DNA of 64,000 nucleotides from Ascarosepion bandense. Lineage: Eukaryota; Mollusca; Cephalopoda; Sepiida; Sepiidae. How positions within the stretch are numbered: the stretch's first letter is position 1; every line of letters starts with the position of its first letter. Positions 1-11,214 of this stretch are shown in pieces. The DNA lies in the NCBI GenBank assembly GCA_037127315.1, contig JBBBDQ010001186.1, positions 36,001-100,000 of the forward strand. The letters are read 5' to 3'. The position numbers and the translations under genes were made by a program. The notes under the pieces are model-generated. The model did not search any database, had not been told where the DNA came from, and saw only the letters and a list, made by a program, of their open reading frames with translations.

Positions 1-147
1 AAAAGACTGCCTTCTTCCACCGTGGCCCAGTGGTAGAGCCGCCGACTGACGCCAGTTCGGTCGGGTTTCAAACCTGGGTTAGGGAGCAATCGGAGTCTAA
101 CCGTACTGATGAGCTGTGATACAGCGAAACAGATCTGTCTGCGGATG

Positions 148-198
<51 letters not shown>
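1..198 (+). repeat. tRNA-derived SINE (family A) with (AT)n tail
   Basis: A tRNA-like head has a box A-like segment GTGGCCCAGTGGTAGAGC at 22-39 and a box B-like segment GGTTTCAAACC at 64-74. It is followed by a conserved tail (CTGATGAGCTGTGATACAGC) that recurs near 16.3, 49.4, 49.7 and 52.6 kb. The element ends in a (TA)n run at about 150-198. Its 5' part may be cut by the window edge. Confidence 0.8.
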
Positions 199-201
<3 letters not shown>

Positions 202-286
202 AACTAAGTTGTAGAACTCGCAGGTTTTTAACCTGTTGTTCATGCATTTACTTTTATTAAGAGTACTCGATACAAATGTAGAGCGT

Positions 287-1005
287 TATACTATAATAGT
301 TGTTACAATGGTTTTATAAATTACAGTTCCCCAACAGTAATCGTTGAAAACCGTAGAGACGAATTAGCAGTACGATGCAAACATTGCAAATATTTCTCGC
401 TAAAATTTAAGTAAACAAATAAACACCCCACCCACGAAACCCCCCCAAAAATGTAAAAAAAACACACAACCAACCCTATAAATAAACAGAAAATGGCAAC
501 AAAACCCCATACCATACCAGCAAAAGTACAGATACAGTAAAATAGTAGAAAAATAAATGAAAATATCGACACTGTAAAAAACTAAAAACTAAAAAACAAA
601 AAAACACACACCCCAATACAAAATAACCAAAATTAAAGTAAGAAGCAGTCAGCCCCAAAACAAAACAACACCTACCAACCTCTAAACCAAATAACAACAC
701 GCACGGCGTCAGAAGCCTACACCCACACAAGATAAATAGGAAAACTTATCCTGAACTTAGCCACCAACTAACACTTAACACTTAACTCTAAGACGTTAAA
801 ACGGTCAACAGAATTCAAATTACAGACCAACCCCACTAACACCTGAAAAAACCAAATCCGAACACAAATAAACGGTCTTTTCATCTAGATAATTCTCATA
901 TCAACTAAATCACCTGAAGAAGAAGCAACATGGCTAGCTTCGAAACACGAAAATTTTTTGTGTAGTGATACTATGAATTTATAAACCATTGTAACAACTA
1001 TTACA

Positions 1006-1010
<5 letters not shown>
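287..1010. mobile_element. possible MITE bounded by ~38-bp inverted repeats
   Basis: Positions 287-326 and 968-1010 are near-perfect inverted copies of each other (core AATAGTTGTTACAATGG), with TA next to both outer ends. The A/C-rich interior (330-880) shows no coding frame of interest. Terminal inverted repeats beside TA suggest a Tc1/mariner-type non-autonomous element. The right end lies against (TA)n, which makes the TA duplication uncertain. Small open frames inside are not gene-like. Confidence 0.45.
905..950 (+). ncRNA. hammerhead-like core of a PLE tail
   Basis: CTGAAGA (914-920) is followed by GAAGC (922-926), a loop, GCTTC (937-941) and GAAA (942-945). This is the CTGANGA - stem II - GAAA layout of a hammerhead ribozyme. 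A cleavage site and stem I were not resolved. Confidence 0.4.

Positions 1011-1050
<40 letters not shown>
1003..1050. repeat. (TA)n microsatellite
   Basis: An uninterrupted TA dinucleotide run. Confidence 0.95.
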
Positions 1051-1051
<1 letters not shown>

Positions 1052-1054
1052 TTG

Positions 1055-1262
1055 GAGTAGATAGACTTAATTGGAGTAGATAGACTAAACTATCGCCCGG
1101 TTCACACTCCACCCACGTCTATTGAACAGATGAAGAGCTCATCCCTTGTTTCCTGTTTAGGATGCGGTTTCCGGCTTTCTCTTTTCCAATCTTTTTACTC
1201 TTACGTAGCTCCCTGCGCATCAGTGGCGTTATCGCCTTGCTTGGGGTGATATGATTATATAT
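1055..1262 (+). repeat. short repeat family C sharing a LINE 3' tail
   Basis: This unit carries TAGACTAAACTATCGCCCGG and ends in CCTTGCTTGGGGTGAT. The last ~45 bases match the 3' end of the CR1/jockey-like LINEs in this window (for example 46,630-46,675). Related copies lie at 8,965-9,110 (+) and, as a minus-strand tandem dimer, at 61,130-61,490. It could be a LINE-mobilised SINE or an internally deleted LINE. Confidence 0.6.
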
Positions 1263-1800
1263 ATATGTATATAAACAGATGTTTAAATTTAAATAATTGG
1301 TACGTTATTTAAAAAACAAGGAATTTATTGTTAGTCTCTAAGGCTCTTTCGTCCACGTTTCTATATGTAGGATAGTACGCGCCACATAACTAGCAGCACA
1401 CTGGCAATAATAGTAGAGAATATAGTATGTGCCAAGTCTTATAAAATAGAGCAGTTCAAAATTATACATACAGCTGGTTCCAATAATCATTTAAAGAATC
1501 TGCAATCTCTCTTCATAGCATTAAGGAAACCTCACTCTGCCGAAAGAAGTTTGTAAAATCTCTGATTTTGTTGGGGGATATTTTATTCTAATTGTCCATC
1601 GTTAATTATTTACACGTGAATTCTACTCCCCTGATTAAAATTATATATATTTATATGTATATTTACTTTCTCGTGTTTTTCTCTTGATTTTTTTCGCCAC
1701 TGTTCCTTTCGTTTAATTCACTTTCCAACGATTTTTCTTCTGAGGAGATGTTGGACGAAAGGGCCTTATAAATTAACAATAAATTCTTTGCCTTTAAAAT
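1263..1800. other. unassigned AT-rich stretch
   Basis: I see no gene, RNA or recognisable element in this AT-rich sequence, which runs up to a (TA)n tract at 1,802-1,824. Confidence 0.5.
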
Positions 1801-1829
1801 AATATATATATATATATATATATAATATT

Positions 1830-2075
1830 AGACATCCACATACAAGCCTGTTTCACAGCTCATCAGTATGACTAGACACATCCACTTGCTTCTGGCCGGG
1901 ATCGAAACTCGACCGGTTTGGTGTTAGTCGGAGTCGCTACCCACTAAGCCATAGATGCATTGAACAAGGAAAAGGAAATTTTAATTTGTTGTACATAAGC
2001 AGTGCATACATACTCCAATTGCCGAAAGCACTCAATTCATTTCTGAAGAGTAATGCATATATCGCAGTAATTGAA
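1830..2075 (-). repeat. tRNA-derived SINE (family A variant)
   Basis: On the minus strand the tail (GATGAGCTGTGAAACAGGCT) follows a tRNA-like head with a box B-like GTTTCGATCCC. The 5' extension beyond the head (about 1,960-2,075) matches the same extension of the copy at 52,385-52,500, so the element is longer than the tRNA-like core. The minus-strand 3' end abuts (TA)n at 1,802-1,824. Confidence 0.7.
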
Positions 2076-2139
2076 ACCGTTTTTAAAATTTTCTTATCTA
2101 GAGAGCTTAATCGTAATGAGAGCGTAATATATTAGTCAT

Positions 2140-2154
2140 ATATATATATACATG

Positions 2155-2238
<84 letters not shown>
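2140..2238. repeat. compound (TA)n(CA)n(TA)n(TG)n(TA)n microsatellite
   Basis: A CA run, a TA run and a TG run follow one another, so about 2,153-2,200 is self-complementary and could form a cruciform. It borders the Penelope-like fragment that starts near 2,239. Confidence 0.9.
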
Positions 2239-2239
<1 letters not shown>

Positions 2240-3128
2240 TAAAATAACAGAAAAAGATCAACATACTTGATTGCAATCAAATGCACAATCATTACAAACA
2301 GAACGAATTTGCTATAGGAAAAGTTATCAAACATCATATTTTTGTCGTAATTCCTCAAAAACATGTAAAATTTATAATATATTATAAAACAATGGAGACT
2401 GTAAACTTTGTTGTTTCTAAACAAAATAACCCCATCAAATCTAAACTTAGAATGATTAATATAGTGCATGATTTTCAATGCGCTGCACAAGACTGTGTTT
2501 CTTATCATTAATCAATTATCTATATTGGCCATGCTACTATTTCTCTGAGTAGACGTCTTACATGACAATTGTCTAATAATAATAGTGTAATAAAAATATC
2601 TATTAACCCATAATTTACAAGAAGCTTTAAGAAAAATTATGACTGAAAATATAAAATACTATTTAAATCACAATATCAAAAGCACGTCACTATAAGAGTG
2701 GCACTATATATCAAACAATTTTCTCCTACCATCTACCTGATATTATTTAATAGTGGAAATAGTGTTTTAAAAGTTAAAATAAATAGACGCTCACGAGATG
2801 CCCAGCCGCGCGCGTCACAGGGTAGTTTTAAAGAACTCTCCTGTTAAAAAAACACTAAGAAACACAAAATGTACGTTACAGAAATTAGTCAAAACATGAG
2901 GACAAAATAATAACATCAGAAAAATGACATCCTTGAAAATGTCAGGTGAAGTGGCTGAAAGCGCTTGGGAAGTCGAAAATTATGGTACATTTTTAAACTC
3001 CTTATCTCCAGCAGAAAGAAAACATGCAAGAATACTAGAAAAATTAAATCAAAAATTAATAAAATCTTCTTTGTCTGTCGTTTTTAACGAAACATGTTTA
3101 AAAGAAAGATTGCTGCCCAAATATACGT
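2239..3128 (+). mobile_element. Penelope-like element, GIY-YIG region and 3' tail (degenerate)
   Basis: The frame at 2,281-2,600 reads through a spacer and Cys pair (FQCAAQDC), is broken by a stop, then gives YIGHATISLSRRLT, the GIY-YIG-type endonuclease signature of Penelope-like elements. Further on (2,924-3,125) comes a typical 3' segment reading LSVVFNETCLKERLLPKYT, which recurs near 18.6, 40.1 and, on the minus strand, 61.65 kb. The copy lacks the reverse transcriptase, has stops and a gap between the two parts, and ends directly in (TA)n at 3,130-3,156. It is a dead 3' fragment. Confidence 0.8.
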
Positions 3129-3159
3129 TAATATATATATATATATATATATATATTAT

Positions 3160-5190
3160 TACTTAAACGTTAATTTAATTGGATAATCTTGTTTGAGTAG
3201 ACGATCATTTTATTTATTAAACCATAGAATTTATTTATTTTCTTATACCAGAATATTCGAGAAAACTTAGGAGCGAAAAATGTGCGCTCTCAGGCAAGAT
3301 TACAACTTCCCCTAGGTAAAAGTTCTGACTGGCTTTGACCTCTCGACCCAGCAATTTTCTGACTTTTGAAGTAGACATATCTTATGACTTTCGTAACCTA
3401 ACGTAAATATAAGAATTTATAAGGAAATTGGTGGATTTTCTTTATTTATTTATCCGACAGATTATTATTACTTAAAGTTATTGCTTATGGATACTCTTAT
3501 TTGAGTAGACGCTTCCTTATTTATTAAACAGCATATTTATTTACTTTCGTCTTCTTCTCTTTCTTCTCCTTCCTGAGCCGCATCTCCTCAGGTGACAATG
3601 GCTCACCACAACTTCCCGTGTCTTGTAGCGGTTAAAAAATTTGTTTTTCTGTTTCACAAGCTAAGTACGTTATGCGGTGTTTTCTTGTTTATCTTACCTT
3701 CAATTTGTCCTCTGAGTATCAAATTTTCCAAGCCTCCCTTCTATTGCTCCTGAGTATATACTTCTTCTATGACGTTGAATCAATTCGACGGAAATAAACT
3801 GGGGCAAAAATGATTATCTTTTTCATACTGTGCGCATGTAAAGTGACAGTCTCTTTCTTGCTGATAAAATGACGACTGCAAAACATATATAAATAAAAGT
3901 ATTTTTATTCGTTCTTCGGTGATTTTAGCCGTTGGGTGGAGAATGTGTGTCAGGGTGTCAGCACACACGCATCGAGGTAGCAGACATCGGGCTGCCCCCG
4001 TACTCTGTGATCTCAATTCTGACTACCACCCGATAAAAATAACACTGCTGCCGTCTGCCTTCACTAAAATAGGCGAACCTCATTGACACTGCTTCCGCTG
4101 CACTCTGTCCTACCTAGGACACGGATTTTTTTCTATCTTTGTTCGTCAAAGCAAACTCTAACTTTGTTAGCTGCTTTTCACACTTCCTAACATCTTTAAA
4201 CATTATTTTTTTCAAATCTTGCAACAAAAATGTGAATACACTTCCAGTTAAAATTCTACACCGACCCATAGAATATATAAAATTCCTTCTATATCATTTT
4301 TTAAAATGTTCTTTTATGAATATTTTAAGTGCCTTTTTCTGTCCTACCAAAACTTTCCATCATACAACTACGTCAATGTGCAAAACATTTACATCATATA
4401 ACATAAAAATCAGTTAATGATAATACATGCAAAAGTAATAAAAAAATATATATCAATATCAAAAGTGACATTCTTTTCTCTTCACATTGTGCGCATGTGT
4501 CTCTTGTTAATTCTCTGTGTAAGACACCCCTCTTGATGTAAACTCCAAGTAATTTTCCTAACCTAGACATAATAATGAATCAGGCCACAATGCGATTTGC
4601 ATAAAAATATGTTTTCCTTTCCTTCTCTTTCCTTCTCTTTTTTCTTTTTATTTTCTACTCAGACTCGTTGGGCACCCCGACATGGAGCGATGGCTGGTGC
4701 CAGAACATTTACGACCGAAAAGTGACCGAACCTCACTAGGTCCTTCATAACTTTAGCCTTACGTCACATTTAAGCTACACTTAGAAATTCACCATTTCGA
4801 GACGTGTGATTACGTATCTTATAACCATGAGATAATTTGTCTTTCGTGTACTTTTGTCAACTTCCGAAGTTTTCTGCACGTCTTAGATCCATCATTTCAC
4901 TACCGACTTATAGCATCCTTCTGCCACGGCGACAATTTTTCTTTTTCAGTTGGACATTAACTTTGTCTTTTTTCTTTTCTTTTGTCCTTTACTTTTTCTT
5001 TTTCTTTTTTTCATTTATTTATTCATTCATTCAATCGCTAATCACAACCCACATACTGTCCAAGTAAAGGGCTGATTTCCTTCAGTTTTTCTTTGCCTCT
5101 CTTCATTTTTACTTATGTATTTTTTCTAGTAAGTTTATTCTCAACTTTGTAGCATCGACCAATTCCTTAAACCAAAAAATAATTAAGTAA
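3160..5190. other. unassigned, with a diverged direct repeat
   Basis: About 3,170-3,240 and 3,465-3,545 resemble each other (shared TTTGAGTAGACG followed by TTATTTATTAAAC). Otherwise this is AT- and T-rich sequence with short open frames that do not resemble known proteins. The frames at 3,780-4,016 (-) and 4,139-4,417 (+) have no recognisable domain. Confidence 0.4.
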
Positions 5191-5259
5191 ACGAAAAATG
5201 TACTGGAAGAGAAAGTTGAAAGAGTACCTACTGTTTTCCTTTATTATTATGTCATTTGT

Positions 5260-6170
5260 CATCATATTTCGAATCCTGCTATGGTCGCACTACCTACCAA
5301 GTCTGCAGGAAGATCTAAGGCAGGTTGTGGCGTGTTGTTATGGTTCCATTTCATTTTTTTTTATCTCCCCTATCATCCCTAGCGTTACATTGACAAAGTT
5401 CTCCTTAGTGTGTGGGCTGTACTTAATAAGACAATTTTTTGTATATCTCTTAAGTTGGGGTTTCCTGGGATTCTTTAAATGTGTTGTTTTGTTCCATTTT
5501 CTATCATTCCAAGTGTACCTACTATCACTGGCACAACTCTTGTTTTCAATTTCCACATTTTTTCTATTTCAATATCCAGGTCTTTATATTTTGACAGTTT
5601 TACAAATTCCTTGGTTGCTATGTTACAATCAGCTGGACAAGCCATATCAATTAATAGACAAGTTTTCTCTTTCAGGTTTTTAACAATAATGTCCGGCCTA
5701 TTTGCTTCAATTTTTCTGTCTGTGTAGATGGTGTAATCCCATAGAATGGTGACACCTTCTATTTCTGTAACCGGTGCTGGGTGATGTTCATACCAGTGTT
5801 TGTTTACAGATTTTCCGTAGTGTTTGCACATTGTCCAATGTAAATATGCCTCACTCTATCGTGGCAATTTTTATATTCATTTTGGGTAAGTACAGAACAG
5901 CCTGAGATTAGATGGTCTATTGTTTCTTGGTGTTTATCACAAAACCTGCATTTTGGATCCACTTTATTATGTGTAATATTTGCCTGAAAGTTTCTAGTGA
6001 AAAGACTTTGGTCTTGCGCTGCTAGAATAAAGCCTTCAGTCTCAGACTTTAATCCAGATGCATGTAACCATCGATGAGTATTAACCTTATCAACAGTGGA
6101 TTTATTGACACGTTCTGGATATTGGCCATGCAGATGTTTGTCTTGCCTGCGTTGTTTCATCTGTTATGAT
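5260..6170 (-). mobile_element. LINE C-terminus with restriction-like endonuclease (pseudogenised)
   Basis: The minus-strand frame 6,160-5,804 carries a CCHC-type finger (CRFCDKHQETIDHLISGC). The overlapping frame 5,831-5,475 continues with ILWDYTIYTDRKIEANRPDI and KTCLLIDMACPADCN, which fit the PD-(D/E)XK endonuclease region found after the reverse transcriptase in RLE-type non-LTR retrotransposons (R2/R4-like groups). The reading continues as GNPNLRDIQKIV towards 5,400, the usual C-terminal tail. One frameshift near 5,810-5,830 and another near 5,480 break it, and the reverse transcriptase is absent. I am confident of the RLE-LINE assignment, less so of the clade. Confidence 0.8.
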
Positions 6171-7320
6171 TATTATTATTTCTGTTCTTTTCTTTTTCTT
6201 TATTTTTTCTTGTTTTTTTTTCTTTTTAACACGTCAGAGAACATTCTACAAAGCCTGAAATGTTTGTTATTTTTTCTTTTCTCTTCGAAGAATTCTCACA
6301 ACACGTAATTTTCTGTAATGTTCAATGTTCATTTTTTCTTTTCTTTTCCTTTTTTCTAATCTTTTCGAAGAACTCACACATCAGAACGTTCAATAATGGT
6401 CAAAAAGTTCGTTTTTCAGTACTTTTTTAAGAACACAATCAGAAAGTCTTATAATTTTCAAACTTTTGTCTTTTCTTTCTTTTTCAAAGAACACAGATAT
6501 CAATAATTTTTTATGTTGTTCACGAGTTTGTTTTTTCTGTCTCTTCCTTCTCCCTTTGAATTTCACCGCATCTGATGATGCTGCCATGCGTTTCGATCAG
6601 AGAATTAGTCGCAACCTTATAGTTCTAAGTTCTCCACTAACTTAGTCTAAAGATGGACCCGTTTTATTCTAAATACCACATAGACTGCAACTGCTACCCA
6701 CAATGTCATAAGAAAGCTAATCTAATCCTTCTTTACAAGCGCTGTTCTCTTCTCTAACATCTTAATCCACAACAAATCTGCCAATGTATATCTTCTTTTC
6801 TTTCTGTGGTACTTGTAATGCTCTCCGTTAACGTCACAGAACTTAACTGGTGTGCTTTGCTTATGTTCTTTCTTTAAAAGCGTCGATAGGAGGTAATTCC
6901 AATGAAGGAAATCGAACTTGACAACTGGAAGAGTTCGAAAAATGTCCTTCGCTTCTCAAAGACGTCATCTCTTCCAACTGCTCTGTTTCCTGTGATTATT
7001 ACTTCATCCATTTTTTTCGTCCACTCTATTTCTTTGACTAACGTTAATTCCTCTCTTCTGTGGCATCTCCACTTTTCCTATGATAATGGATTGGATTTGA
7101 GTATACATATACTCCTGCCATAGTGAGTTACGGCAGAGTACAGTCAGATCCGTTAGTGAGCAGTAGAGACATTGTACGAGTATCGTAAGAGATCCGTAAG
7201 TTACCGATCGATACCGAAGTTACACAGAGAATACCGCGTCAGTAGTCATAATAGCTCTGAGCTCCACTCAGCCAGAATAATATTACACGGATATACTATT
7301 TAAAGCACGGCTTCATTTCA
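6171..7320. other. unassigned stretch
   Basis: T- and TTTC-rich low-complexity sequence (6,171-6,560) passes into unassigned unique-looking DNA. Short frames show no known domain. Confidence 0.4.
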
Positions 7321-7324
7321 AAGA

Positions 7325-7326
<2 letters not shown>

Positions 7327-7368
<42 letters not shown>
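7327..7368. repeat. (TA)n microsatellite
   Basis: A TA run of about 20 units. Confidence 0.95.
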
Positions 7369-7372
<4 letters not shown>

Positions 7373-7629
7373 CTTTACTAATCGTCTTCCTGGATTACTA
7401 ACCTGCGTTCTTGTTTGTATCTTTAAGCTTAAAATACTTATTTTTCTATCTCAAATATCTGGTTTGTTGTTCATTATTTTGTCCGGTTCCTCACCCAGAA
7501 TCCACAACATCGTTCTTAATGCGCTCAAAAGAACCACATCCTCTGTCTCAACAGTCAGACTTTGAACACAACTGCAAAAAGTATTTAAAAATAAACTTTT
7601 CCGTTACACCCAATGGCGTGTAGGGCAGC

Positions 7630-7860
7630 GTTTTTTGCTGTTTCCGTAACAAACTGTTTTTTATGGGGCAGGGTTGTTAGCCCTTCACCCAACCCCCAAA
7701 CCTGGAGGAAGGTAATATTCTAAGCGTAGCTTAGACGTGACACACGGCCAAAACTAGGGGTACCTAGTGAGAATCGAACTCACTACTCAGTTATAATAAT
7801 TCTAGCGAGACATTGTTTACAATGGAGAGTCCGTTCTAGTGAAGGGTAGTAGTATGTTGT
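7630..7860 (-). repeat. possible tRNA-like or LINE 5' fragment
   Basis: On the minus strand a box B-like GAGTTCGATTCTC lies in the 7,770-7,800 region and is followed by GGTTGGGTGAAGGGC-type sequence. It looks like a dispersed repeat, but I could not place it in a family and no second copy is present in this window. Confidence 0.3.
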
Positions 7861-8960
7861 TGCAGATTAACGAAATTTGGCCTTGTTGAAGATAGCCCAC
7901 TATAAGTCATAAAATGATTACAAATCAAGAAAAACAAATTGAGTTGAAAAATAACATTTTATATATACACATATCAATTAAGGTTTTTACAATTAAAGTA
8001 ATACTTGAAGTATAGGTCCAACGGACGTTAAAATGTTCATGGCAATAAAATGCTGAAAAGAGAATTAATGCTTAGGAATGTGGGAGCGCTGTAAGTAAGG
8101 AATGTTTTTATGTATTCGTTCCTTAGGTCAGTAAGTAGTTTTTGGAGCAGGGAATAAAGGAGAGGTGAAGGCGACGAGCATAGTAAGCCCCTTGACTTGG
8201 TCAAGGGAGATACTAATTACCCTCGTCTCTTTCGAGTCTGTCGGTCTTTCTGTCTGCGTCTGTCTGGCGATGCTTTCTGTATCGGTTTTTTATATCTTTT
8301 TTTTGGATCGCAGCAGATCATTTGGGATTTCACACTTGTATTTGATTCTGGGCTTCCCATTGGCCGATAAATAAAATTCGCGTAGGCTCGCGAACTGGAA
8401 ATTTAATATTTAATTAATTTTTAGTTTTCAACCGGAACATCTGCGCGAACCCGGATGCGCTCCGACGAGTTTCGGTCATTTTCTTTCTGGTCGTTAGAGT
8501 GCAAACATCCGGTCCCTCACTTTTGCTCGGTCGGTATCACCACAACACCACATCGAGGTGCCCTGCAAAAAGTATGCTGTTCTAATATTCTTACTTTTGA
8601 CTGAACTAGCAACTGCTCTTGTAATAAAAACACGAGCAAATAACACATAGGCAAACGAAAAATGTGACCTACCTTGATTTAATGACTTTATCGCGACCGT
8701 CTACTTTTTTATTATTGTGTCGTGGTAATAAGGGTCTAGCTGTCTTCTTTTCTAAAAAGAAACAAAACAAAAAGTCACAGTGCGCCAAAAACAAATATTG
8801 TATACCCACTTTGACAACGACGAAGATTAAACTGCAACTGAAATTTTGACGATATTTTATAGCGAAGAAAACGGCGACTTACCTCGTCAAACCAAGCGAC
8901 AGCGCGTCGCGTTAATACTACAACGGAAAATGCGGCGAAAAAGAAAATTACAGACCCAAA
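7861..8960. other. unassigned; higher GC near 8.37-8.56 kb
   Basis: 8,160-8,560 is less AT-rich than its surroundings and contains AATAAA at about 8,368. That could be part of an LTR or a promoter-like segment, but no terminal repeat, primer site or coding domain supports a call. Confidence 0.3.
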
Positions 8961-8964
8961 CAGA

Positions 8965-9110
8965 AAACAAGGGCACAGATAGACTAAACTATCGCCCGGT
9001 TCACACTCCACCCACGTCTATTGAACGGGTGAAGAGGCTCATTCCTTTCTTTCCTGTTTAGGATGTTGTTTAATGGCTTTCTCTTTTCCAATATTTTACT
9101 TTTTTTTTTT
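8965..9110 (+). repeat. short repeat family C, truncated
   Basis: It repeats the 1,075-1,200 unit (ACTAAACTATCGCCCGGTTC onward) but stops in a poly-T run before the LINE-like 3' tail. It ends next to another copy of the GGAGTAGATAG boundary motif. Confidence 0.65.
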
Positions 9111-9239
9111 TTTAGTTGGAGTAGATAGTAGATGACTTCTCTACTCACAAACGGACATTGCAGAGATTAAATTAGTGAAGATATTTTTTATACACACGTT
9201 GTCCGTCTTGTATTTTATGTCAATCATCAACATTGATTT

Positions 9240-9592
9240 GCAGATTATACAGCCTATGTAGTTTTGTTATTCGTTGTCGTTTCTATACAACATTTGTACT
9301 TTTTAAATTTAAGCGCAGTACTAGCCTGGTGTCGAGATCTTATCAATGTTCTATGCTAACATATTTTTCTACCGCGCTTCTCACTTGTGAAACTCTCTTC
9401 AAGCTCCATGTTTTCCAGTTAACTTTAACATGCAAAATTATAAATTCGAAGTCAAACGCTATCTACTGCCCTCCTGGATACGCTTTCTTCTTCCAGCTCA
9501 TTATTAATGCTTTTGTTCTTAATTATTCTACATCACCTAACCCTGTGTGTCATAGTGGCTTTTTTGTCTTGTATGGGGTGATACGGATCTGA
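9240..9592 (+). mobile_element. CR1/jockey-like LINE, extreme C-terminus (second lineage)
   Basis: A frameshifted reading gives NMQNYKFEVKRYLL, matching the YKLQEFKCKVNRHLL end of the LINE at 46.05-46.56 kb. The upstream part resembles 53,440-53,610. It ends with a degenerate CATAGTGGC...GGGGTGAT tail near 9,550-9,582. Only the last ~100 codons and the 3' UTR remain, with frameshifts. Confidence 0.55.
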
Positions 9593-9597
9593 AAAAT

Positions 9598-10265
9598 ATG
9601 CGTGTGACTTTTGTGTTTGTTTCTTATAGTATGTGGCTTGTATCCGTGAATCATGCATACGTATATTCTTGTTTATTTATTCAGGAGCTGATGAGTTATG
9701 TATATATTCGTATGACCTGTGCGTACGTGATTCATATCATCGTGTCTCGTGGCTTCGATAGTCATGTGTTAGATTTGTCTGTGCGTGTGAGTTTCGTACA
9801 CATGAATTATGCATGCGTCTACTTTGCGCTTCGGATACAATGTGTGTCTATATGCCTTAGATACGCACGCATCTCTGATCTCTTCGTACTTGTGAACTGT
9901 GCGTGTGTCTGTGGGGCCCGGTTGTCTCAATAACTGCCTGCTTGTTAATATACACACCAATATCTACCTTACACGCAAACTGACAGGCAGACGAAAGCGC
10001 TCGTATTGCGTTAAGGCAATCGTAGACCACCCATCCGTTTATACTCGTCATGGCAAGTGTTTGGATGAATAAACACGAACTAACACGATACAATAGGAAA
10101 CAAACTTGTAATAAGAGAGGAAACTAAATAAAAGACAAATGCTTACTCAATAACCAACTAAATATCTATCAACACAACGCTCATAGTTACAAAAAAATTG
10201 TGATTGTCAACTCTATCGTTTCAAATATTGGATCATTGATTGATCGAGTTTAATAAGCCACCAAA
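9598..10265. other. unassigned, loosely periodic sequence
   Basis: 9,600-9,910 contains several diverged versions of a GTGAATCATGCATACGT-like motif, so the 111-codon frame here is probably the translation of an old degenerate repeat. Nothing else is recognisable up to the (CT)n at 10,274. Confidence 0.35.
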
Positions 10266-10268
10266 ATA

Positions 10269-10273
<5 letters not shown>

Positions 10274-10358
<85 letters not shown>

Positions 10359-10412
10359 CAGTGACACAGACACAGAGAGAGAATATATAGAGAGAGAGAA
10401 TATATATATATA
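10274..10412. repeat. compound (CT)n(TA)n(GA)n microsatellite
   Basis: CT, TA and GA runs follow each other and lead directly into the Helitron-like element at 10,413. Confidence 0.95.
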
Positions 10413-11141
10413 CTAGCAGTATAGCCCGGCGTTGCTCGGGTGTAATGAAAGCTTTAAAACTAATACATGGTCCTGGAGCTCAGACTCTTTGGACGTTAGC
10501 ATGAAAGACCAAAAAGCAATAGTTGTTTCCAGTTAAAGCGAAACCGTAGACTAAAAGAAAAATAAATGGATGTAAGTCAAATTTTGATTTCCTGGTATCG
10601 ATATCGAATAAGTTTTTTTCGTCGTAAACTGAATTTTGAAAGCTAAATAAGTCCTCTGAGTAAATGGTATCATGGCTGAGACTAAGAAGTACAATTATAC
10701 CTACTTAGAGCCAAACTCGTAGCAAAAACTAAAATAAAAGAGCTGAAAAAATACAGACATACAGGCAGATAAACAGACACACACACAAACATCTTGCCTT
10801 TTATATATATATATATATTATCGATTTTCTCCACAATTGTAAGAACTGCAACCTTGAAACTTCTGAATATCGTTTCTTATGTCTTTGTCTATGAGTGTAT
10901 CAAATTTGATTAAAATCGGACCACTCGATCTATAACCCGATTTTTTCGATTATCGATTTTTGATATTTATCGGGGGTACCTCGACACAAAACCCAGCTAA
11001 GAACACTCGCAGACGCTTATAGTACAACTGTGTAAATTTTTAAGAAAATCAGTTCAGCCGCTGAAGTCTATAGCTAACGGATACACACATACAGACACAC
11101 ACACACACACACACAGAGTTCCATTTATAAATAAGTTTAGA
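10413..11141 (-). mobile_element. non-autonomous Helitron-like element, copy 1
   Basis: Read on the minus strand it starts with TC (TCTAAACTTATTTATAAATG), preceded by A, and ends CTAG followed by T. The GC-rich hairpin-like CCCGAGCAACGCCGGG lies about 13 bases before the end. TC...CTAG termini, a 3' hairpin and A/T flanks are the Helitron signature. No Rep/helicase is encoded. Near-full copies are at 12,101-12,833 and 50,483-51,220. An internal (TA)n lies near 10,803-10,819. Confidence 0.75.
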
Positions 11142-11149
11142 TAGAGAGA

Positions 11150-11151
11150 GA

Positions 11152-11199
<48 letters not shown>

Positions 11200-11200
11200 T
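11150..11200. repeat. (GA)n(TA)n microsatellite
   Basis: A short GA run followed by a long TA run, beside the Helitron 5' end. Confidence 0.9.
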
Positions 11201-11214
11201 TAGAAAATATATAT

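Noticed and set aside
22..74. Functional tRNA genes (here and at the other family A and B heads)
   Set aside because: Box-like motifs are present, but the cloverleaf is not maintained and each is followed by conserved SINE tail sequence.
5198..5683. 161-codon hydrophobic plus-strand frame
   Set aside because: From about 5,340 on it is antisense to the RLE-type LINE; there is no membrane-protein family match and no supporting structure.
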